Source: Bacteroidetes bacterium CG12_big_fil_rev_8_21_14_0_65_60_17 | Lineage (GTDB): Bacteria > Bacteroidota > Rhodothermia > Rhodothermales > UBA10348 | Length of the DNA: 63,685 bases | Assembly (NCBI GenBank): GCA_002787815.1 | Contig: PCUY01000038.1 | Span: 1-63,685 of the forward strand | Direction of reading: 5' to 3' | Shown here: piece by piece, positions 49,318 to 57,287 of the stretch | How the letters are laid out: each line of letters opens with the position of its first letter | Position numbering within the stretch: position 1 is the first letter of the stretch | Made by a program: the position numbers and the translations under genes | The notes under the pieces: generated by a model | Databases searched by the model: none | Seen by the model: the letters and a program-made list of their open reading frames with translations, nothing else | What the model was told of the DNA's origin: nothing

Positions 49318-50616
49318 ATGCCGATGACCAGGATGGATATTTTGAGGAATATGGCGCTGCCCGCAGTGTTGCTTTTTGTGGCGGCTTGTGCCGGTTCGGA
49401 AGGCTCACGAGACGAGTCTGACGGACCCGTCGCGTCCCGGTCGGGCCATGAGGTACGGCTGATGGCAGATCATGCCACGGTAAAGACCGTGCAACTTCAC
49501 CCGCTCGGTTCCGAGACGGACATTCCCATCCTGCAGGAGGGCCAGGGTAGACCGCTGCGGCTCGCCTTTGACGTATTGGAAGCAGAGGGTCGACCGCTCA
49601 GTGTCTATTTCTACCACGCGGATCGTTCCTGGCGCCGGGATCTGGTCCCAGCCGAGTTCCTGGCGCGTTTCCAGCAGGACAATATCATGGAATACAGGCC
49701 TTCGTCGGCCACGCTGCTTCGGTATACCCACTATGAGTATCAATTTCCCAACGATGCCATTGACTTCTCGATCAGTGGCAATTACGTGGTCCGGGTAACG
49801 GAGCAGGGCATGGAAGATGATGTACTGTTTGAGCGGCCATTCTATGTGAGTGAGCAGTCCATGCCGGTCGATGTGCGGCTCGACGAAGTCCTCCTGATCG
49901 GATCGCAGTGGCGGGCGACACAGCCCTTTGTTACGTTCAGGCCCGAAGGGGAGGATGTGAATGCGTTCGACTATACGGTATGCTTTACGCAGAACCGGAA
50001 TTTGAGGACGCCCCGATGTTCCGAAAACCCGTCGATAGCGAACAGTCCGGGTGTTGCCTTCCAACTGGACCAGGACGAAGCCTTCATACCGGATGCGGCG
50101 CCTTTCTATCTGAATCTCGGTCGCGTGCAGCCCGGCGGACGGATTGAGCGGACCGACCAGGCGACGACGCCGTGGCGGGCATGGGTCGAGCCGGACTATG
50201 CCAAGTTCCCGGGGACCCTTCCGGCGCCGTTCCTGAACGGTCAATCTGTCATTCTTGGTGCTGTACCCGGTGTTGGCGATCCGTCCCGGGAAGCGGAATA
50301 TGTGGCCACGACTTTTCGGTTCGTGCCTCTCGGTGAGGCATCCGTTCGCGGGGGCGTATCCATTGTCGGATCGTTTTCCGGATGGCAGTCCGATTCATTG
50401 ATGACGTGGAATGCATCCGACCGGTGGTATGAGCGCACGGAGCTCATCAAGCAGGGAGAGCATGAGTATTCCTACCGGTTTTCGGACCCGGCCCATATCC
50501 GGGCATTTTCAGAAGGCCAGCCTCGATTGCGTAACCAGTACACTTCCTTCATATATCTCAACGATGTTCGGCGCCAGACAGACCGCCTCGTGGCGGTCGT
50601 CGATGTCGTCAGGTGA
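49318..50616 (+). CDS. DUF5103 / type IX secretion plug protein, lipoprotein form
   Basis: 432 residues from ATG 49318. The N-terminus has a lipobox LFVAAC (MALPAVLLFVAACAGSEG). The mature part reads VKTVQLHPLGSETDIPILQEGQGRPLRLAFDVLEAEGRPLSVYFYHADRSWRRDLVPAEFL, then YTHYEYQFPNDAIDFSISGNYVVRVTE, features of the DUF5103 N-domain that binds and plugs the SprA channel in type IX secretion. An IgG-like C-terminal part ends RLVAVVDVVR. No other T9SS gene lies in the window. The metalloprotease gene starts about 20 bases downstream. Confidence 0.82.
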   Translation: MPMTRMDILRNMALPAVLLFVAACAGSEGSRDESDGPVASRSGHEVRLMADHATVKTVQLHPLGSETDIPILQEGQGRPLRLAFDVLEAEGRPLSVYFYHADRSWRRDLVPAEFLARFQQDNIMEYRPSSATLLRYTHYEYQFPNDAIDFSISGNYVVRVTEQGMEDDVLFERPFYVSEQSMPVDVRLDEVLLIGSQWRATQPFVTFRPEGEDVNAFDYTVCFTQNRNLRTPRCSENPSIANSPGVAFQLDQDEAFIPDAAPFYLNLGRVQPGGRIERTDQATTPWRAWVEPDYAKFPGTLPAPFLNGQSVILGAVPGVGDPSREAEYVATTFRFVPLGEASVRGGVSIVGSFSGWQSDSLMTWNASDRWYERTELIKQGEHEYSYRFSDPAHIRAFSEGQPRLRNQYTSFIYLNDVRRQTDRLVAVVDVVR

Positions 50617-50636
50617 CATGTCGTGTTATTACAAGT

Positions 50637-53162
50637 ATGATCAATACAACAAAAAACCACTTTCTTCCGGCTTTCTTTCTTCCGGCTTTCCTGCTTTCTG
50701 CCGGGGTTCTTCTGTCAGGGTGTTTCGTCACCAATCAGGCCGCCGATGATTCAACAGACGCCGACTCCGGTGCCGTACGGTCGGTCTCGGTCGGGAGCTC
50801 CCGGTCCATGGGTCCGAAGGAATTCAAGGACGTTATCAAGGACGATTTCGAAAAAGACGAGGGGGTATTCACAACGTACCGGGACGGGGACACCTGGTAC
50901 TATGAAATTCCCGATTCGCTTCTGGGACGTGAATTTCTTCTGGTGACCCGTATTGCCCGTACCGCCGACAACATCGGATATGGCGGACAGAAGGCCAACA
51001 CGCAGGTCCTGCGATGGGAGCGTCGTGGAGATGACGTTCTGCTGCGCGTAGTGGGATATGAGAACCAGGCCGATGAGGACGATCCCATTTACGAGGCCGT
51101 CCGGAATTCCAATCTGGAGCCTATTCTGAAAACGTTCGACATCGCAGCGCTGAATACCGATTCAACCGGTGTCGTCATTGATGTTACCGACCTCTTCGTA
51201 GACGATATTCCGGCGCTGGGACTCCAGTCCTCGCGCCGTTCATCGTTTGGCGTCCGCCGCCTCGACAAGAGCCGCACATTCATTGAACAGATAAGGAGTT
51301 TTCCCGAAAATGTGGAAGTACGACATGTGTTGACCTACGATGCATCGAAGCCTCCGTCAAACAGCTCGACCAATACGATTACCGTGGAAATGGCGCAATC
51401 CATGCTGCTGCTCCCGGAAGAACCCATGAAGCCCCGCCTCTGCGATGACAGGGTCGGCCTCTTCTCCGTGCAGTTCAGTCGGTACTCGAGTGAGCAGCAG
51501 AAAGTCGAAACCACCTGCTATGTCACCCGCTGGAAGCTGGAACCGTCCGATCCGGACGCCTACGCGCGGGGCGAACTTGTCGAACCCGTCGAGCCCATTG
51601 TCTATTACATTGATCGTACCACTCCTGAAAAATGGCGGGAACCGCTTATGCAGGGCGTGGAAGACTGGCAGTCGGCGTTTGAAGCGGCTGGCTTTCGGAA
51701 CGCCATCGTAGCGCGTATGGCACCAACGCCCGAAGAGGATCCGGAATTCAGCCCGGAAGACGCCCGGTACTCTGTCATACGCTATTTCGCGTCATCCATT
51801 CAGAACGCATCCGGTCCACATGTCCACGATCCGCGCTCCGGCCAGATTCTGGAAAGTGATATTAACTGGTATCACAACATCATGAATCTGCTCAGGAACT
51901 GGTACCTGGTTCAGACGGCGGCGATCAACCCGAATGCCCGCAGTGCAACGTTCGAAGACGACGTAATGGCCGATTTGATTCGATTTGTTTCGGCGCACGA
52001 AGTAGGGCACACCCTGGGCTTTCAGCACAATATGGGTTCGTCGTACGCGTATTCGATTGAACAGCTTCGTGACCCGACCTTCACGTCGGAACACGGCACG
52101 GCACCCTCCATCATGGATTACGCCCGGTTCAATTACGTCGCACAACCTGAAGACGGGGTGACACAGTTTGGACCCATGGTGGGCGAATACGATGACTGGG
52201 CCGCCAAGTGGACGTATTCCTGGTTCGACGGCAATCGGTCTCCGGAGGAGGAACGGACGCTCCTCAATGAGTGGGTCAAGGAGAGGGCGGGAGATTACCG
52301 CTTCTGGTTCGGTCGCAGCGTTATTACGGATCATCGCAGTCAGACCGAAAACATATCCAACGATGAAATGGAAGCGGGTCGTCTGGGTATCCTGAACCTG
52401 CAGCGCATTCTTGACCGCCTGCCGGAGTGGGTTGTTGAGGATGGCGATGACTACGACGAATTGCAGGAACTCTACAACAACGTAATATCGCAGTTCGGGA
52501 GATACATCGGTCACGTCGTTGCCAACGTGGGCAGCGTCCATGAGACTCTGAAGACGGCAGATCAGGAAGGGGTTGTCTACGAGCCGGTTCCAGCGGACCG
52601 TCAGAGGCGTGCGGTAGCGTGGGTCGGAGATCATGTTTTTTCAACGCCCCGGTGGCTCGTGCGGGAGGATATCCTCCCGCGGATTGAAGCGGCAGGGACC
52701 GTAAACCGGATTCGCTCCCTGCAGGTGCAGGGTCTCAATGCACTACTCGATGCGCAGCGCCTGGCCCGGATGATTGAAATTGAACTGCGCGCCGATGCCA
52801 TGGCCGCTCCGAAGCCCTATTCGGTCGCAGAGATGCTTGTGGACATTCGTGGAGCCGTTTTCACTGAGCTTCCAGGCGGCACCCCCATTGACGGCTACCG
52901 TCGGAACCTCCAGAAAGCATGGTTGGTGCGCATGGCTGCCCTTATGGAGACGGGACGGTTTTCTGCCACTGGCTTCTGGAGTCAACGCGGCTATATTTCG
53001 CTCGACCCGGACGTATCCGACCTGAAAACATATGTGCGCATGGAATTGACCACGCTTGAGCCGCAATTGGACCGGGCGGCATCGCGGACACAACATGCAT
53101 TGACCCGCGCCCACCTGGAAGACATGTCAGCGCGTATTGACCAGATACTGCGACCGGAGTAA
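50637..53162 (+). CDS. Zinc-dependent metalloprotease lipoprotein (DUF5117/DUF4953)
   Basis: 841 residues from ATG 50637, with a lipoprotein signal peptide ending LLSGC; a GTG at 50613 is an alternative. The DUF5117 part spans about 55-230 (DEGVFTTYRDGDTWYYEIPDSLLGREFLLVTRIA). The DUF4953 catalytic part carries HEVGHTLGFQH at 454-464, a metzincin HExxHxxGxxH, preceded by DLIRFVSA, and followed by SIMDYARFNYVAQPEDG, the Met turn. The signal peptide contains a short internal duplication (FLPAFFLPAF). An outer-membrane lipoprotease is inferred. It lies in the same run as the plug protein, so type IX export or surface proteolysis may link them. Confidence 0.92.
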   Translation: MINTTKNHFLPAFFLPAFLLSAGVLLSGCFVTNQAADDSTDADSGAVRSVSVGSSRSMGPKEFKDVIKDDFEKDEGVFTTYRDGDTWYYEIPDSLLGREFLLVTRIARTADNIGYGGQKANTQVLRWERRGDDVLLRVVGYENQADEDDPIYEAVRNSNLEPILKTFDIAALNTDSTGVVIDVTDLFVDDIPALGLQSSRRSSFGVRRLDKSRTFIEQIRSFPENVEVRHVLTYDASKPPSNSSTNTITVEMAQSMLLLPEEPMKPRLCDDRVGLFSVQFSRYSSEQQKVETTCYVTRWKLEPSDPDAYARGELVEPVEPIVYYIDRTTPEKWREPLMQGVEDWQSAFEAAGFRNAIVARMAPTPEEDPEFSPEDARYSVIRYFASSIQNASGPHVHDPRSGQILESDINWYHNIMNLLRNWYLVQTAAINPNARSATFEDDVMADLIRFVSAHEVGHTLGFQHNMGSSYAYSIEQLRDPTFTSEHGTAPSIMDYARFNYVAQPEDGVTQFGPMVGEYDDWAAKWTYSWFDGNRSPEEERTLLNEWVKERAGDYRFWFGRSVITDHRSQTENISNDEMEAGRLGILNLQRILDRLPEWVVEDGDDYDELQELYNNVISQFGRYIGHVVANVGSVHETLKTADQEGVVYEPVPADRQRRAVAWVGDHVFSTPRWLVREDILPRIEAAGTVNRIRSLQVQGLNALLDAQRLARMIEIELRADAMAAPKPYSVAEMLVDIRGAVFTELPGGTPIDGYRRNLQKAWLVRMAALMETGRFSATGFWSQRGYISLDPDVSDLKTYVRMELTTLEPQLDRAASRTQHALTRAHLEDMSARIDQILRPE

Positions 53163-54358
53163 TGACGTCATGGCCAGATCGTAAGCTGTTTCAGACAGCG
53201 CTGCTGTCGGGAACGGTGCTTCTGTCCATGTCGGTCTGGTTCAGCGCATCGGCCGTCATTCCTCAACTGACAGAGGAGTGGACGCTGACGGCAGGCCAGC
53301 AGGCATGGATGACGATGGCGGTCCAGCTGGGGTTTGTCGCCGGTGCACTCGTGGGAGCCATATTCAATATTTCCGATCGGATACCGGCTACGCGGCTTGT
53401 CGGAATGAGTACCCTACTGGGAGCCGTGGCTACAGCACTTTTCGCGTACGGCGGGACGGGTACCGAGGGGGCCATTGCGCTCCGGTTCGTGACCGGCATT
53501 GCCATGGCGGGTGTCTATCCTCCCGGTATGCAGATCATGGCCAGTTGGTGTCGCGAGGATCGGGGGCTCTGTATCGGGGTGCTGGTTGGTGCCCTCACAC
53601 TGGGATCAGGATTACCCCACCTGCTCAATGGTCTGGCGGGGGGGGCGGGTGGCATTCCTCCTTGGCAGTGGGTAATGGGAGGTACGGCTGTCCTGGCGGG
53701 GGTGGCTGCACTTCCTGCGTTCACGCTCATGAAAATGGGGCCGCATGTGGTTCGTGCTGCATCGTTCAATTGGCGGCATGCACTCGAAGGGTTTACGCAC
53801 CCCGGCGCACGGGCAGCCAACATCGGTTATTTCGGCCATATGTGGGAACTCTACGCCATGTGGGCATGGGCTCCCATCCTGCTTCTCGCCGCGTACGATG
53901 CGGCAGGCTGGAGTCCCACGAGTGCCCGTCTGGCTGCATTCGGGATTTTTGTAGTGGGTGCCGCAGCGTGCATTCTGGCCGGGTTTTGGGCAGATCGGGT
54001 CGGCCGCGTCCGGGTTACATCCCTGTCGTTGATTGTGTCCGGAGCGTGTTGTCTGGTGGCAGGATTTCTGTTCCACAGTCCGATTGCACTGACCCTCGTC
54101 TGCCTGGTGTGGGGTTTTGCCGTAATTGCCGATAGCGCACAGTTCAGCGCACTGGTGTCCGAAGAAACGAATCCTGCGTGGACGGGGACCGCATTGCAGG
54201 TGCAGACGAGCACGGGTTTCCTTGTTACCATGGTATCGCTCCAGCTGATTCCATTGCTGGTTGACCGGATCGGATTCGAGTGGGCGTTCACGTTTCTGGC
54301 CCTGGGGCCGGTGGTGGCACTGCTTTACCGACGTCATGCCGACACCGTTACACGGTAG
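53162..54358 (+). CDS. Major facilitator superfamily transporter
   Basis: 398 residues, about 12 helices. The N-terminal half starts TALLSGTVLLSMSVWFSASAVIPQL, followed by LVGMSTLLGAVATALF, FVTGIAMAGVYPPGMQIMASW (G-x-x-x-D/P motif C region). The second half has AFGIFVVGAAACILAGFWADRVGRVRVTSL, the loop 8-9 equivalent of the MFS RxGR motif. It starts inside the TAATG of the metalloprotease. The substrate is unknown; the layout resembles nitrate/cyanate or sugar carriers only loosely. It ends with an 11-base convergent overlap with the CHAT gene. Confidence 0.9.
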   Translation: MTSWPDRKLFQTALLSGTVLLSMSVWFSASAVIPQLTEEWTLTAGQQAWMTMAVQLGFVAGALVGAIFNISDRIPATRLVGMSTLLGAVATALFAYGGTGTEGAIALRFVTGIAMAGVYPPGMQIMASWCREDRGLCIGVLVGALTLGSGLPHLLNGLAGGAGGIPPWQWVMGGTAVLAGVAALPAFTLMKMGPHVVRAASFNWRHALEGFTHPGARAANIGYFGHMWELYAMWAWAPILLLAAYDAAGWSPTSARLAAFGIFVVGAAACILAGFWADRVGRVRVTSLSLIVSGACCLVAGFLFHSPIALTLVCLVWGFAVIADSAQFSALVSEETNPAWTGTALQVQTSTGFLVTMVSLQLIPLLVDRIGFEWAFTFLALGPVVALLYRRHADTVTR

Positions 54359-57218
54359 TAAGTACGAAGCCAGCCCACATACGGGGATTGGCCAGCGGTG
54401 ATTCTTCCTGCAGGAACGACACCTTGGCCTGTCTGAGTGCCTCATGAGGTACGAGTCCTGACAGGAGTCCCCGGTAGAAGCGCAACATGAATTCGCTCGT
54501 CGCCATGTCGTCCACCGCCCAATTGGAGACAATGGCATGCTCCACTCCCGAAAGTCCCAGTGCAACACCGAAATCAAAGGCCGCCGAAGAGCCGCCCGTG
54601 CGCAGGGCTGACTCGCATGAACTCAGAACGAGCAGGTGTGCCCGCAGGTCCATGCTGGCCAGCTCAGCAGGGCTGAGCACGGTTATCGCGTTGCCACCCG
54701 ACAACCGTGACAGTGTCGGTGTGGCCATTACTATTCCGGAATTGTGGGGGAGCTCCTGGTCGAAGAAGCTGTGTGTTGCCAGATGTACTATATCCTGTCG
54801 GGTTTGCAGGTGACGTTCAAAGCTTCGTGCCGTGACATTGCCGACGTAGGACACGTTCGACAGCGCGCGGCTGCGCAGAAGCATTCGAAGTGTCTCGGTC
54901 TCGAGGCGGGCACCCGGCAGTGGTACCGACCTCGGAGGGTTGGTGGATCCCGGTCTTACCGGTATCCCCGTTTCAGTGATATCGACATCCATGATGGCAG
55001 CCCGAACGGTTTCACCCGGCGACAGTGGCAGCAGTGGTGCCGCTGTCGCCCACGCCATGCCCGACGTGGCATAGCGAATGGTGACCGACTCAACCAGGTA
55101 CTCAAAGTCGCTGACGCCCATACGGGGCAACAGATCCAGCGGGATATTGAACAGGTTCTCGTCGGCTGATATGACGATGGTGCGTCCGTCAATCCACGGC
55201 AGGATGGGCCGGAAGAGCATGTCCGAGAGGAGCCGTGCTGCCGGCTCGAAGGCATACCTGGAGTCGTCATTGAGCGCCTGGAACAGACTGTCAACGGCCG
55301 GAAAAACGACACCTGCCTCGTGGAGCGGAGCAACGAGTACCGTGTCGGGTTGGACAATAAGGGCATGAAGCAGTTTCGGGTCGCTTCCCCACACGAAATG
55401 AAGGAATGTTTCGTCGTTTTCACGTGCATGCTCCCGGGCCGAAGCCAACTCCAGCCACGGACCACGCATATTTTTCTGCGTGTCGCCCCGGCTGCTCTGT
55501 TCGTATTCCAACTGCAGCCGAACCCGCTCTGCGACCAGCTTCCTCCTGTGCTGGTTGAGACCCCGTCGTTCCGCATTGATCATGGCCGATTCGGCCTCCA
55601 GCAACTCTTCCATCTGCCCAGGCGACCACTCCGTATTGCCTTGGCGCCTACTGACCCGACGGGCAAAAAGATTTTTGATGATCTCGGCGTGCTCCCAGGC
55701 CTTGTCCAGGTCGTCTCGGGCAACAGCGTGCTCGAACAGCACCCGGTGAAGGTCCAGTGCCTGCGTGTACCATTGACGATCGAATTTGAGAGACCATGAA
55801 TCGGACTGGATCTGTTCCGCAATCCGTGCAGCCAGTTCGGCCCGCTCCAGCGTATCGTCTCCACCCACGTCCAGAAGCAACCGGTTGGCCTCGAGCCAAA
55901 GCGTGATGCTTTCCTCAGCGGGTGGGTTGGTCGTGAGGATGGAGTCTGAGACGGGAGACCACGTACACGTCCGGACGCACGTGTCCACCCATTCCAGGTA
56001 CCGCCGTGCCGATTCAGGTTGGTTCGAATCCATGAGGACACGGGCCAGACGATTGGCCAGGCGGAAAGCAACGGGATGCGTGGCCGCCCGGGCAGACCAC
56101 AGGGCATAATCGAGCGCCTCGATTGCTTCGTTCGTCCGGCCCTCCTGCACCAGAAGCCGTGAACGGTCCACTTCGAATGCCCAAAGGCCGGGTGTTGCTT
56201 CGAGTCCGTGGCGCTTGGCAATACTCGACACCAGGTCCGCATGCGCATGCGCGGCATCCCTGTCCCCGTTCCGGATATAGAGTGTTGTCAGGTTCGCCAG
56301 TGTGTTGATGAGGGTAGCTGAACTGTCACCATGTACGGCCCGCTTGATACGCAGGGATCGGTTGAGCGCTTCGATGGCCTCCTCATCCCGTTCGAGGTGA
56401 ATCAGGGCCAGGCCCCCGTTGTTGACCGCATAGGCATATTCCGGATCGAATGCGCCTGCCCTTGATTTCCAGATGTCCGCCGCACGCTCGTGGAAATAAA
56501 GGGCCTTTTCGTACTCGCCGAGGGAGTGGAACACATTCCCGATGTTGCCGATGGTACCTCCGGTTTTCGCATGCTCGGGTCCGAGCAGTTCCACGCGGCG
56601 CCGATACACATCAAAGTGAACGTCGAGGGCCTGTGACGAGCGACCCGTGCGCCAGTACACGTTGCCCATGTTGTTGCGCGTGTTGAGCTCAAAGTACTCG
56701 GCCAGTCGGCTGTTTCCCGGGTTGGCATCGAGCGCTTCGAAGTACCGTGCGAGGCTGTCGTCGTATCGTGATGCCGTTTGATCGGCATAGCCGAGGACGT
56801 GAAGCCCGTACGAGAGTACGAGTCTGGAATCAGAACTGCGTGCACCCTCACGCTGGATGCGTGCGGTGGCATCACGGCACGCGGCCTGGATCTGATTGGA
56901 GCCGACGTACTTCCCGCTCCGGACAAGAATTTCGAACAAACCACAGGTGCGAACCACCTGCACGTCGGCTGACGCGGATTCCGAAACCGGTCGCTCCAGG
57001 AAGAGTCCCGCCTCGGCATAACGCTGTTGGGCGATGTAGGCCAGGGCAACGAGCAGTTCATCTACCGCGTCGAGGGAGTCGGATTGCTGCTGGATGACGT
57101 CGTCGTAACGGGACGCCAGAAAAAGGGAATCCGTAGTGCTTACGGGATTGCATGAGCCGCTCACGAGAAGCCACGTGAAGAAGGCGGAGAGAGCTATTGT
57201 AACGAGGTGTCGAGTCAT
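54348..57218 (-). CDS. TPR-CHAT lipoprotein (caspase-like protease candidate)
   Basis: 956 residues. A lipoprotein signal ends LVSGSC. About 10 TPR-like repeats fill residues 40-480, e.g. GTIGNIGNVFHSLGEYEKALYFHERAADIW and VNNGGLALIHLERDEEAIEALNRSLRI. A helical linker leads to a C-terminal CHAT domain (about 620-956) with catalytic His816 in HLATHSFFDQ and Cys868 in LLVLSSCESAL, then GVEHAIVSNWAVDDMATSEFM and GLVPHEALRQAK. CHAT proteases are caspase relatives that cut partners in defence and signalling systems. The surface or periplasmic lipidation is unusual for defence. A good -7 element precedes it. The dyad is intact. Confidence 0.9.
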   Translation of the reverse strand: MTRHLVTIALSAFFTWLLVSGSCNPVSTTDSLFLASRYDDVIQQQSDSLDAVDELLVALAYIAQQRYAEAGLFLERPVSESASADVQVVRTCGLFEILVRSGKYVGSNQIQAACRDATARIQREGARSSDSRLVLSYGLHVLGYADQTASRYDDSLARYFEALDANPGNSRLAEYFELNTRNNMGNVYWRTGRSSQALDVHFDVYRRRVELLGPEHAKTGGTIGNIGNVFHSLGEYEKALYFHERAADIWKSRAGAFDPEYAYAVNNGGLALIHLERDEEAIEALNRSLRIKRAVHGDSSATLINTLANLTTLYIRNGDRDAAHAHADLVSSIAKRHGLEATPGLWAFEVDRSRLLVQEGRTNEAIEALDYALWSARAATHPVAFRLANRLARVLMDSNQPESARRYLEWVDTCVRTCTWSPVSDSILTTNPPAEESITLWLEANRLLLDVGGDDTLERAELAARIAEQIQSDSWSLKFDRQWYTQALDLHRVLFEHAVARDDLDKAWEHAEIIKNLFARRVSRRQGNTEWSPGQMEELLEAESAMINAERRGLNQHRRKLVAERVRLQLEYEQSSRGDTQKNMRGPWLELASAREHARENDETFLHFVWGSDPKLLHALIVQPDTVLVAPLHEAGVVFPAVDSLFQALNDDSRYAFEPAARLLSDMLFRPILPWIDGRTIVISADENLFNIPLDLLPRMGVSDFEYLVESVTIRYATSGMAWATAAPLLPLSPGETVRAAIMDVDITETGIPVRPGSTNPPRSVPLPGARLETETLRMLLRSRALSNVSYVGNVTARSFERHLQTRQDIVHLATHSFFDQELPHNSGIVMATPTLSRLSGGNAITVLSPAELASMDLRAHLLVLSSCESALRTGGSSAAFDFGVALGLSGVEHAIVSNWAVDDMATSEFMLRFYRGLLSGLVPHEALRQAKVSFLQEESPLANPRMWAGFVLTTV

Positions 57219-57265
57219 ATGTGACCAACAGACACAGACGGACCTCAGGTATAACCTCGCCTCCG

Positions 57266-57273
57266 CAAAAATA
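57266..57273 (-). promoter_or_regulatory. Candidate -7 element for the CHAT gene
   Basis: Read on the minus strand this is TATTTTTG, an exact TAnnTTTG match, about 48 bases upstream of the CHAT start at 57218 and just after the TonB-receptor stop. No TTG is seen at the expected -33 distance, so the call is partial. Confidence 0.35.
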
Positions 57274-57287
57274 TTTCTTCGGGCGGA

